Assembly (NCBI GenBank): GCA_028689665.1
Contig: JAQVCR010000003.1
Span: 1 to 64,000, forward strand
Length of the DNA stretch: 64,000 nucleotides
DNA from: Muribaculaceae bacterium
GTDB lineage: Bacteria > Bacteroidota > Bacteroidia > Bacteroidales > Muribaculaceae
Reading direction: 5' to 3'
The notes beneath the pieces were generated by a model. It was not told the origin of the DNA. It made no database searches and saw nothing but the letters and a program-made list of their open reading frames with translations. Shown in pieces: positions 51,838-59,874 of this stretch (positions within the stretch are counted from its first letter, which is position 1; every line of letters begins with the position of its first letter). Position numbers and translations under genes: made by a program.

Positions 51838-54510
51838 ATGAATATAAAGGGCTTATTTTTATCAGGCATTGTTTTTTGTTTATTATCCAGTTGTGATATC
51901 TTTAAACAATCAGATGATATAATATATGAAAATTCGAGCTATAACGTTACTAGAGAAAGTGTAATACAAGGCGATTATAGAGCGGTAGCAGTAAGTGATA
52001 CTGAAATTAGGACTAATTATGTAAGTCCAACAGAAAATGATATATCTTCTGTTGTGGAATTTCGTCTTTCTTTTAATTCTAAAGACAATGAGTTCTATAA
52101 TAGAAAGTCGCATTATGCAATAATTGGTGAAAGCGATAGCGTGATATATCATGTGGGCGAATCGCAAGATTATCCAACCACTGAAAATACAAAACTTGCA
52201 AAAAATGTGAAATGGGTTGTGAGAATAGACATGGCACCTGTCTTTGAAGGTTTTAGCAAAAAAGGCTTTTATGTAACTCCAAGCAATGATACTATAAATT
52301 CTGCCGATTTTAAAGGCGTTTGGATTGCCGGGAGTGTAGAGCCTTTAACGTGGGATTTTGATAATTTATACGCTAAAGATCAATTAAAATTTAAGCCTGA
52401 AAGTAAAAATTCTAAGATTTATTCGGTTGAGCTAACATTAAATCCGACTACCGACAATGATGCTGTATCAAAATCGTGGAAAATAGATAAAATTGATAAA
52501 AATTATCCGCAGGTTAATAGTGGAGCTGTATTAGTCGATGCATTATATAATATGGCTATTGAAAATTTAAAATCTAATATTAGACCTGATAGTACATTCC
52601 GTGCTGGGGCTGGTTGGGACGGTGTCTGGACTCGTGATGTTTCTTATTCTACATATTTAGCTCTTGCATATTTAAATCCCGATTTCGCTAAAAACAGCTT
52701 ATTTAAAAAGGTAAAGAATGATAGAATCATTCAAGATACGGGTACGGGGGGATCGTGGCCTATTTCCTCCGATAGAATTGTGTGGGCTACTGCCGCATGG
52801 GAGATTTATGCCTTCACCGGCGACAGAGTGTGGCTACAATATTCATATAATGTAATAAAGAATAGTATTGCCGATGATGAGAAGGTTGTCTATGATTCTA
52901 ATTATAATCTTATGCATGGCGAACAGAGTTATCTAGACTGGCGCGAACAAAGTTATCCGAAGTGGATGCAACCAAAAGACATATATGAATCTATGACTCT
53001 TGGAACAAATATATTATTCTCTCATGGTTATTTAATTCTTGCTAAGATGTCGAAGGAACTCGGTATCGTAGATAGTAATTATGAACAGAAGGCGAATCAA
53101 TTAAAACAAGCCATAAATGAAAAAATGTGGCTAAATAATGAAGGCTATTATGGTGGCTATCTTTATGGTGGTGTATATCCTTTATTATCATCTTGTATTG
53201 ACAATCTAGGACAATCATTAAGTATAATTTTTGATATCGCATCGGAGGGTAACGCTAAAAGTATTATTTCAAATACTCCTATAACTCATTTTGGCACAAC
53301 TTCAATTTATCCAATGATAAAAGATATAAAACCATATCACAACGATGCTGTATGGCCTTTTGTTCAGAGTTTTTGGAACTTGGCGGCAGCAAAGGTGAAA
53401 AATAAATCTGCCGTAAATCACGGGTTGGGTGCAATGTATAGAGCTGCAGCATTATTTGGAACTCATAAAGAATTGTTTGTAGCATCGACGGGCGACTATA
53501 AAGGCACTGCAATTAATTCGGATAAGATGCTTTGGAGCGCGGCTGGCAATGTAGCTATGATATTTAGAATGTTTGCCGGTATGAATTTTGAAACTAGAGG
53601 AATAGTTTTTAAGCCTTTTGTCCCCGAATTTTTTGAAGATGGAATTAGAATTTCAAATTTCAAATATCGGGATAGCAATATTGATGTTATTATTAATGGA
53701 TATGGCGATAAATTAGCGAGTATTACAATTGATGGGGTAGAAGTTGGTGATATGTGCTATCCGGCTAACTTTAAGGGCAGACATATTGTTGAAATAACCA
53801 TGAATAATAACATAGATTCTGATGATGAAATAAACTTAAACTATGTCGTTGAGATGCCCGAATCGCCTCGACTAAGGTGGAATAAAATGACTTCAAAAAT
53901 TGAAAATTTCTGTGATAGATGTTCTTACATGGTATATCTAAATGGTAAAAGATATGTTAAGGAGAAAACCCCAACCTATATAATGCCGGTAGCAAAAGTG
54001 CTGACTGTTGCAACGATAGAGGCTAAAGAAGGAAAATATACAGGATTTTCAAGTAAACCTTATGAACAAATTCCAATAGATAATGTTTTTTCTTTTTCCT
54101 TTAACAAATATGCTCTTTCAGGAACAATTTATATACCGGGAAATAAAAGTAATGAATTTGTAGAGACTAGTGTTTCAAAAAATACAATTATTGAAATTCC
54201 TATAAATATCGATAAAGAAGGCGAATATTTTGCCGATATTTGTTATTCTAATGGTAGCGGTCCTATAAACACCGACAATAAGTGCGCTATTCGTACATTA
54301 TTTGTTAATGGAGAAGAAGTTGGCGCAGTGGTAATGCCTCAACGTGGACTTGGAGAGTGGCAAAATACGGGCTTTAGTAATCGCTTGCGTGTGAAGTTGA
54401 ATAAAGGTAACAATATATTGAGCGTAAGGTATATTGTGCCGCAAAATATTAATATGAATGGAGAAATTAATACAGCTCTCCTTAAATATATAAGATTGAT
54501 AAAGAAATAG
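51838..54510 (+). CDS. Lipoprotein glycosidase with (alpha/alpha)6-barrel (MGH1/GH63-like) domain
   Basis: 890 residues. A lipoprotein signal with lipobox LSSC (Cys19) anchors it in the envelope. An N-terminal beta domain (about 30-220) precedes the helical barrel (about 225-615): GAGWDGVWTRDVSYSTYLALAYL, WATAAWEIYAFTGDRVWLQYSYN, SYLDWREQSYPKWM and PYHNDAVWPFVQSFWNLAAAK. These Trp/Asp-rich motifs are typical of glucosidase/trehalase/debranching clans. A further beta domain (about 620-890) may bind carbohydrate. A GH13 gene follows by 24 nt, suggesting alpha-glucan or related oligosaccharide use. The precise substrate is not known. Confidence 0.82.
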   Translation: MNIKGLFLSGIVFCLLSSCDIFKQSDDIIYENSSYNVTRESVIQGDYRAVAVSDTEIRTNYVSPTENDISSVVEFRLSFNSKDNEFYNRKSHYAIIGESDSVIYHVGESQDYPTTENTKLAKNVKWVVRIDMAPVFEGFSKKGFYVTPSNDTINSADFKGVWIAGSVEPLTWDFDNLYAKDQLKFKPESKNSKIYSVELTLNPTTDNDAVSKSWKIDKIDKNYPQVNSGAVLVDALYNMAIENLKSNIRPDSTFRAGAGWDGVWTRDVSYSTYLALAYLNPDFAKNSLFKKVKNDRIIQDTGTGGSWPISSDRIVWATAAWEIYAFTGDRVWLQYSYNVIKNSIADDEKVVYDSNYNLMHGEQSYLDWREQSYPKWMQPKDIYESMTLGTNILFSHGYLILAKMSKELGIVDSNYEQKANQLKQAINEKMWLNNEGYYGGYLYGGVYPLLSSCIDNLGQSLSIIFDIASEGNAKSIISNTPITHFGTTSIYPMIKDIKPYHNDAVWPFVQSFWNLAAAKVKNKSAVNHGLGAMYRAAALFGTHKELFVASTGDYKGTAINSDKMLWSAAGNVAMIFRMFAGMNFETRGIVFKPFVPEFFEDGIRISNFKYRDSNIDVIINGYGDKLASITIDGVEVGDMCYPANFKGRHIVEITMNNNIDSDDEINLNYVVEMPESPRLRWNKMTSKIENFCDRCSYMVYLNGKRYVKEKTPTYIMPVAKVLTVATIEAKEGKYTGFSSKPYEQIPIDNVFSFSFNKYALSGTIYIPGNKSNEFVETSVSKNTIIEIPINIDKEGEYFADICYSNGSGPINTDNKCAIRTLFVNGEEVGAVVMPQRGLGEWQNTGFSNRLRVKLNKGNNILSVRYIVPQNINMNGEINTALLKYIRLIKK

Positions 54511-54534
54511 TAAAACAATTTTAATTTAAACCTT

Positions 54535-56379
54535 ATGATTACATTTAAAAAGACATTTTTAGCTGCATTAGTATTGTGTAGCTTTACATTAATGGCGGCA
54601 AAGGATGTCCCTCCTACGGCTGAACCTGCTTTTTGGTGGACTGGCATGAATGAATCGTCATTGCAAATAATGGTTTCTAAAGCTGGAATCAGAGATGCCG
54701 AGGTGAGCATTAATTATCCTGATGTGAAATTAGATAGTGTGGTGCGCCTTGACAGCCCCAATTATCAATTACTTTATCTTAACATTTCGCAAATTGCAAA
54801 ACCGGGACGTTTTGATATTGTCTTTAAAATGGGGAAAAAGAAAAGTGTTTTATCCTATGAATTGAAAGCGCGTAAGCCTAGAGAATTTAAACCATTTAGC
54901 TCGGAAGATGTTCTTTATCTTATTATGCCTGATAGGTTTTCTGATGGAGATGCTACTAATAATAATATCAATGGTCTGCGCTTTCCTAGTGTTGTCGACC
55001 GTAATAATCCAAATGCTCGTCATGGCGGCGACCTTAAAGGAATAGAAAATCATTTAGATTATATTGACAGTCTGGGAGTTACGGCAATATGGCTTACTCC
55101 TGTGCTTGAAAATGATATGCCTCATGGATCTTATCATGGATATGCTACTACCGATTATTATAAAGTAGATCCTCGATTTGGGACAAACGATGATTATAAA
55201 TCACTTATTGCATCTGCGCATAAAAAGGGGCTTAAAGTGGTTATGGATATGATATTTAATCACACTGGCGTTGCTCATAAATGGCTCGAAGATATGCCTA
55301 GCAAAGATTGGTATAATCACCCTAAAGGAGATGTAATGACTAATTTCCGCCTTTCGACGGTTAACGACCCTTATAAGAGCGATTACGATTACGATAGATC
55401 GGTTAATGGCTGGTTTGTTCCATCAATGCCCGACTTGAATCAACGCAATCCTTATCTTTTAAAATATCTTTCTCAAAACAGTATCTGGTGGATAGAAAAT
55501 GCTCAAATCGACGGAATTAGAATGGATACGCACCCTTATGCCGACCTCGAAAAGATGGGGGAATGGCTTGCTGCAGTAGAAAAAGAATATCCGGGATATA
55601 ATATTGTAGGAGAATGCTGGTATGGCGATGTGTCGGGAACTGCATATTGGCAAAAAGATAGTAGGTTAAATAAAAATTCTAATTCTAACCTAAAGACTGT
55701 AATGGATTTCCCGACAATGATATTGGCGCGCAAAGCTTTTAATAGTGAAACCACAAGATTAACCGGATTAAATGAAATCTATGATCGCCTTTCTCAAGAC
55801 TATTTATATGAAGATTCTCAGCGTGTGTTGACTTTCTTAGAAAACCATGACAGCGATCGTTTCTTGGAGTCGCTACCTAAGTCGTTGGGATCATGGAAAC
55901 AAGCAATTACTTTTCTATTAACAACACGTGGAATACCTCAATTATATTATGGCTGCGAGTTGCTAATGAATGGAACTAAAGAAGGTAGTGATGGCTATGT
56001 CAGACGTGATATTCCGGGTGGTTTCAGTGGCGATAAAAATAATGAATTTACGTCAATAGGAAGAAGTGATATGCAGAATGAAGCATGGAATTTTTTAAGC
56101 AAAATTGCAAATTGGAGACGTGGAAATGATGTTATTGCTAAAGGTTCGTTAAAACATTTTATGCCCGAAAATGGACTGTATGTCTATCAACGGAGCTATA
56201 AAGGCAAACGAGTAGTTGTGATGATGAATGGAAATGATAAGCCGATAACAATCGATGCCTCTATCTATAATGAGATTTTGCCTCTCGGCACTAAATTGAA
56301 AGATATGCTTAGTGATAATGACATAACAATATCAGCAACAATGACATTCCAGGCACGTGCAATATATATTCTTGAATAG
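54535..56379 (+). CDS. GH13 alpha-amylase family enzyme (SusA-like neopullulanase/cyclomaltodextrinase)
   Basis: 614 residues, close to SusA of Bacteroides. A signal peptide (ending LMAA-KD) is followed by an N-terminal cyclomaltodextrinase-type beta-sandwich (about 25-115), the TIM barrel and a C-terminal beta domain (about 535-614). Catalytic regions: I DMIFNHTG, II GIRMDTHPY (nucleophile D331), III GECWYGD (acid/base E360), IV FLENHDSDRF (D439). All are intact. It cleaves alpha-1,4-glucans or cyclodextrins in the periplasm. It is 24 nt after the (alpha/alpha)6 glycosidase and closed by a terminator; no SusC/SusD pair is nearby. Confidence 0.93.
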   Translation: MITFKKTFLAALVLCSFTLMAAKDVPPTAEPAFWWTGMNESSLQIMVSKAGIRDAEVSINYPDVKLDSVVRLDSPNYQLLYLNISQIAKPGRFDIVFKMGKKKSVLSYELKARKPREFKPFSSEDVLYLIMPDRFSDGDATNNNINGLRFPSVVDRNNPNARHGGDLKGIENHLDYIDSLGVTAIWLTPVLENDMPHGSYHGYATTDYYKVDPRFGTNDDYKSLIASAHKKGLKVVMDMIFNHTGVAHKWLEDMPSKDWYNHPKGDVMTNFRLSTVNDPYKSDYDYDRSVNGWFVPSMPDLNQRNPYLLKYLSQNSIWWIENAQIDGIRMDTHPYADLEKMGEWLAAVEKEYPGYNIVGECWYGDVSGTAYWQKDSRLNKNSNSNLKTVMDFPTMILARKAFNSETTRLTGLNEIYDRLSQDYLYEDSQRVLTFLENHDSDRFLESLPKSLGSWKQAITFLLTTRGIPQLYYGCELLMNGTKEGSDGYVRRDIPGGFSGDKNNEFTSIGRSDMQNEAWNFLSKIANWRRGNDVIAKGSLKHFMPENGLYVYQRSYKGKRVVVMMNGNDKPITIDASIYNEILPLGTKLKDMLSDNDITISATMTFQARAIYILE

Positions 56380-56407
56380 AAATATTAGTCTGCTACAAAA
56401 AATATAT

Positions 56408-56449
56408 AAACAGAGTTTTTTACTAATTAAAGAAAAAAACTCTGTTTTT
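56408..56449 (+). terminator. Intrinsic terminator after the GH13 gene
   Basis: Perfect 14-bp stem AAACAGAGTTTTTT / AAAAAACTCTGTTT, 12-base loop, right arm running into T5. Confidence 0.85.
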
Positions 56450-56562
56450 ATATTTAGAATATACCTTTTTTACATAATATGGCATTTTATAATGACAGAT
56501 TATTATTAGAATTGAAAGAAATAAATTAATTTTGTATATTATTACTTGAAAATACGTGCAAT

Positions 56563-57345
56563 ATGAATAAAATCGTGAGCAAAGAGCACTTTTCTGAAAA
56601 AGTGGTTAAGCTCGTAGTTGAAGCTCCGCTGATTGCTAAAGCGCGTCGTGCGGGACATTTTGTTATAGTGAGAAGCGGGGAACATGGTGAGAGAATTCCT
56701 TTAACCATTGCCGATTCCGACACTGTAGCAGGGACAATTACGCTTGTTGTGCAAGCTGTAGGTGTGTCTACCCAGAAAATTTGCGCTCTTGAGCCGGGTG
56801 ATTATCTTACCGACGTTGTCGGACCTCTAGGACAAGCTACACACATAGAGAAAGTGGGTACTGTGGTGTGTTGTGGGGGTGGTGTAGGTGTCGCTCCGTT
56901 ATTACCAATCATTAAAGCTATGAAGCAAGCCGGCAATAAAGTGATTAGTGTATTGGCGGGACGAAGTAAAGACCTTATCATAATGGAAGATCAAGTGCGT
57001 GAAAACTCCGACGAGGTGATTATCATGACCGATGATGGCTCGTATGGCACTAAGGGACTTGTTACAAATGGATTAGAGGAGGTAATTAATCGTGAGCAAG
57101 TCGATTTGGTTGTTACTATCGGACCTGCTATAATGATGAAATTTGTTGCTCTATTAACAAAGAAATATGACATTAAGACGGTGTGTTCGCTTAATACTGT
57201 GATGGTCGACGGAACTGGTATGTGTGGCGCTTGCCGAATAACTATCGATGGCGTTACTAAATTTGTATGCATCGACGGACCTGAATTTGATGCACATAAA
57301 GTTAACTTTGATGAAATGTTGATGAGGTTGAAAGCCTATAAATAA
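56563..57345 (+). CDS. nfnA: Sulfide/dihydroorotate dehydrogenase-like FAD/NAD-binding protein (NfnA-like)
   Basis: 260 residues of the PyrK/ferredoxin-NADP reductase family. Seen: an FAD-binding beta barrel (HFVIVRSGEHGERIPLTI), nucleotide site CCGGGVGVAPLLPIIKAM, VVTIGPAIMMK, and a C-terminal cluster loop with GTGMCGACR and FVC (C221, C224, C236) for [2Fe-2S]. The gene is 9 nt upstream of an NfnB/GltA-type flavoprotein. The pair matches NfnAB, the electron-bifurcating NADH-dependent reduced ferredoxin:NADP+ oxidoreductase. Annotated elsewhere as dihydroorotate dehydrogenase electron-transfer subunit, but no pyrD is adjacent. Confidence 0.88.
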   Translation: MNKIVSKEHFSEKVVKLVVEAPLIAKARRAGHFVIVRSGEHGERIPLTIADSDTVAGTITLVVQAVGVSTQKICALEPGDYLTDVVGPLGQATHIEKVGTVVCCGGGVGVAPLLPIIKAMKQAGNKVISVLAGRSKDLIIMEDQVRENSDEVIIMTDDGSYGTKGLVTNGLEEVINREQVDLVVTIGPAIMMKFVALLTKKYDIKTVCSLNTVMVDGTGMCGACRITIDGVTKFVCIDGPEFDAHKVNFDEMLMRLKAYK

Positions 57346-57354
57346 GATTGAATA

Positions 57355-58812
57355 ATGGAAAATAATAATACTCGCGATGCCAATTGGCGCGAAGATTTAA
57401 GAAAAAGTAAATCGGCTAAAGATCGTACATCAACTCCACGTGTGAAGATGCCCGAGCTTGATGGTAAATATCGTGTCGAACATCGTCTTGAGGAGGTGAA
57501 TCAAGGGCTTACTGCCGAGATGGCTCTGATTGAGGCGACTCGTTGCCTCGATTGTCCCGATCCTCAGTGCGTAACTGGCTGTCCGGTTAATATTAATATA
57601 CCGGGTTTTATTAAAAATATCGAAAGAGGCGAATTCCTTGAAGCGGCTAAAGTGTTAAAAGAAACCAGTGCGCTACCTGCCGTATGTGGTAGGGTATGTC
57701 CTCAAGAGAAACAATGCGAAAGCCGTTGCATTCATTTAAAAATGAAAAAAGAGGCTGTTGCAATTGGTTATCTTGAACGATTTGCCGCCGATAACGAGCG
57801 AATATCAGGAAATATTGCTCTACCCGAAGTAGCTCCATCTAATGGCATTAAGATTGCTGTCGTGGGTAGTGGTCCTGCAGGACTTTCTTTTGCCGGTGAT
57901 ATGGCTAAACGAGGATATTCAATAACAGTTTTCGAGGCTTTGCACGAAATTGGGGGTGTACTTAAATATGGTATCCCTGAATTCCGTCTGCCTAATGCCG
58001 TTGTCGACGTTGAGATAGACGGACTTCGCAAAATAGGCGTTGAATTTATTAAAGATTGCATTATCGGAAAGACTCTGTCTTACGATGATTTGCACGATAT
58101 GGGATTTAAAGGAATATTTGTGGCATCGGGCGCCGGATTGCCTCGCTTTATGAATATTCCGGGTGAGAATCTTAATGGAATAATGTCGAGCAATGAGTAT
58201 CTAACTCGCGTAAATTTAATGGGTGCCGGTTGTGATGGTTGTGATACTCCCGTGCTTAAAGGGCATAATGTGGCAATAATAGGCGGTGGAAACACTGCAA
58301 TGGATTCTGTCCGCACCGCACGACGGATGGGCGCTGAAAGAGCGATAATAGTTTACCGCCGTTCGGAAGAGGAGATGCCTGCACGGCTCGAAGAGGTTAA
58401 GCACGCCAAAGAAGAAGGCATTGAGTTTATGACTCTTCACAATCCTATCGAATATATAGGCGATGAGAATGGTCGTGTAAAGGCTATGCGAGTTCAGCGT
58501 ATGGAGCTGGGCGAGCCTGATGAGTCGGGACGTCGTTCACCAATAGCCATCGAAGGCGCAATTATTGAAATTCCGGTAGATATGGTAATAGTAAGTGTGG
58601 GCGTTTCGCCCAATCCACTTGTGCCAAAGTCGATAGCAGGACTAGATGTAAGCCGACGCAATACCATAGTAGTCAACGAAGACACCATGCAATCATCTAT
58701 AAGTGATCTATATGCCGGAGGCGATATTGTACGTGGTGGCGCAACAGTAATCCTTGCAATGGGAGATGGTCGCCGCGCCGCGCAGCACATGCACGAAGCA
58801 TTATCAAAATAG
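57355..58812 (+). CDS. nfnB: NADPH-dependent glutamate synthase small-subunit-like flavoprotein (NfnB/GltA type)
   Basis: 485 residues. An N-terminal Fe-S domain with CLDCPDPQCVTGCPVNINIPGFI and AVCGRVCPQEKQCESRC would hold two [4Fe-4S]. FAD site VVGSGPAGLSFAGDMAKRGYSITVFE; NAD(P) site IIGGGNTAMDSVRTARRMG; C-terminal YAGGDIVRGGATVILAMGDGRRAA. No glutamine amidotransferase or large GltB chain is nearby, so glutamate synthesis is unlikely; with the upstream gene it forms an Nfn-type complex balancing NADH, NADPH and ferredoxin pools. Start ATG 57355. Confidence 0.9.
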   Translation: MENNNTRDANWREDLRKSKSAKDRTSTPRVKMPELDGKYRVEHRLEEVNQGLTAEMALIEATRCLDCPDPQCVTGCPVNINIPGFIKNIERGEFLEAAKVLKETSALPAVCGRVCPQEKQCESRCIHLKMKKEAVAIGYLERFAADNERISGNIALPEVAPSNGIKIAVVGSGPAGLSFAGDMAKRGYSITVFEALHEIGGVLKYGIPEFRLPNAVVDVEIDGLRKIGVEFIKDCIIGKTLSYDDLHDMGFKGIFVASGAGLPRFMNIPGENLNGIMSSNEYLTRVNLMGAGCDGCDTPVLKGHNVAIIGGGNTAMDSVRTARRMGAERAIIVYRRSEEEMPARLEEVKHAKEEGIEFMTLHNPIEYIGDENGRVKAMRVQRMELGEPDESGRRSPIAIEGAIIEIPVDMVIVSVGVSPNPLVPKSIAGLDVSRRNTIVVNEDTMQSSISDLYAGGDIVRGGATVILAMGDGRRAAQHMHEALSK

Positions 58813-58834
58813 AAATTATAACAATATAGCTATT

Positions 58835-58867
58835 ACGGAGTGGCTTTTTCGGTCGCTCCGTTTTTTA
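58835..58867 (+). terminator. Intrinsic terminator after the NfnAB-like pair
   Basis: Stem ACGGAGTGGC / GGTCGCTCCGT (two G-T pairs), loop of 7, then six T. Confidence 0.8.
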
Positions 58868-58891
58868 ATTGTAAGCAAATAATGTAATAAG

Positions 58892-59746
58892 ATGGCAGAT
58901 AATTATCTTGAAAATAAATACGAAGAATATCAAGCACGAAAGAACGGGCTAGGTAAACCCACCGTTGTGATAAAAAAACAAGTACAGACTCCTGTCAACA
59001 AGCCTAAAGAAAAGAAAGTAAGCGACTATCGAGTATTTGTAACCGGAGGAGCCGATGGAATAGGAAAAGCGATAGTCGAAGCATATACCAATCTCGGCTG
59101 CAAAGTAGCATTTTGCGATATTAACAACGGGCTTGGAAGAATGACAGCCACCGACACCGGCGCATTATTCTATTGTCTCGATGTTACATCTCGCAAAGAC
59201 CTAGAGAAATGTATAAACGATATTTTCACACTATGGGGCGATATAGATATAATAATCAATAACGTAGGAATAAGCAAAAGCGAAGACATTACCCAGAGCG
59301 ACGTCGACGATTTCGACCACATAATAGCAACCAATCTACGTCCCGTATACATCACATCTCGATGCCTTGCAATGCACAGAAAAACCGATGAAGCCCACTA
59401 TGGACGAATAGTAAACATCTGCTCCACACGCTATTTAATGAGCGAACCCGGCTGGGAAGCCTATGCCGCATCAAAAGGAGCAATACATTCACTCACCCAT
59501 GCACTAGCAATCTCCCTAGCCGAAATGCACATAACAGTTAATTCCATATCACCCGGCTGGATACAGAATAATGAATACAACAAATTGACCCCAACCGATC
59601 ACAGTCAGCACCCATCGCAACGAGTAGGGAAGCCCGAAGACATAGCGCGAGCATGCCTTTTCCTCACCGAAGAAAATAACGACTTCATCAACGGAGAAAA
59701 CATAACAATAGACGGAGGCATGACAAAAAAAATGCAATACAAATAG
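58892..59746 (+). CDS. Short-chain dehydrogenase/reductase
   Basis: 284 residues, classical SDR with an unusual ~45-residue basic N-terminal extension (NKYEEYQARKNGLGKPTVVIKKQ). Rossmann motif TGGADGIG (51-58), NNVG, catalytic Ser in NICSTRYLM, Y191-x3-K195 (YAASK), and the C-terminal NGENITIDGGMTKKMQYK. A dinucleotide-dependent oxidoreductase; substrate unknown. It stands between a terminator and the convergent restriction genes. The 3' half uses noticeably more C-ending codons than neighbours, which may be composition only. Confidence 0.9.
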   Translation: MADNYLENKYEEYQARKNGLGKPTVVIKKQVQTPVNKPKEKKVSDYRVFVTGGADGIGKAIVEAYTNLGCKVAFCDINNGLGRMTATDTGALFYCLDVTSRKDLEKCINDIFTLWGDIDIIINNVGISKSEDITQSDVDDFDHIIATNLRPVYITSRCLAMHRKTDEAHYGRIVNICSTRYLMSEPGWEAYAASKGAIHSLTHALAISLAEMHITVNSISPGWIQNNEYNKLTPTDHSQHPSQRVGKPEDIARACLFLTEENNDFINGENITIDGGMTKKMQYK

Positions 59747-59773
59747 CCAGCCACCAAGCCCCCAAACACCAAA

Positions 59774-59803
59774 GAGGCACCACCGCCAAAGCAGTAGTGC
59801 CTC
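59774..59803. terminator. Hairpin between the SDR gene and the type III res gene
   Basis: Seven-bp stem GAGGCAC / GTGCCTC with a 16-base loop between convergent genes. T-runs are short on both sides, so it is a weak terminator. Confidence 0.4.
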
Positions 59804-59874
59804 AATAATGTATATAAATCTAATCCCCGAAATTCAATAGCACTCAAAAGATTGAGAATTAACAAAAGGAATTG

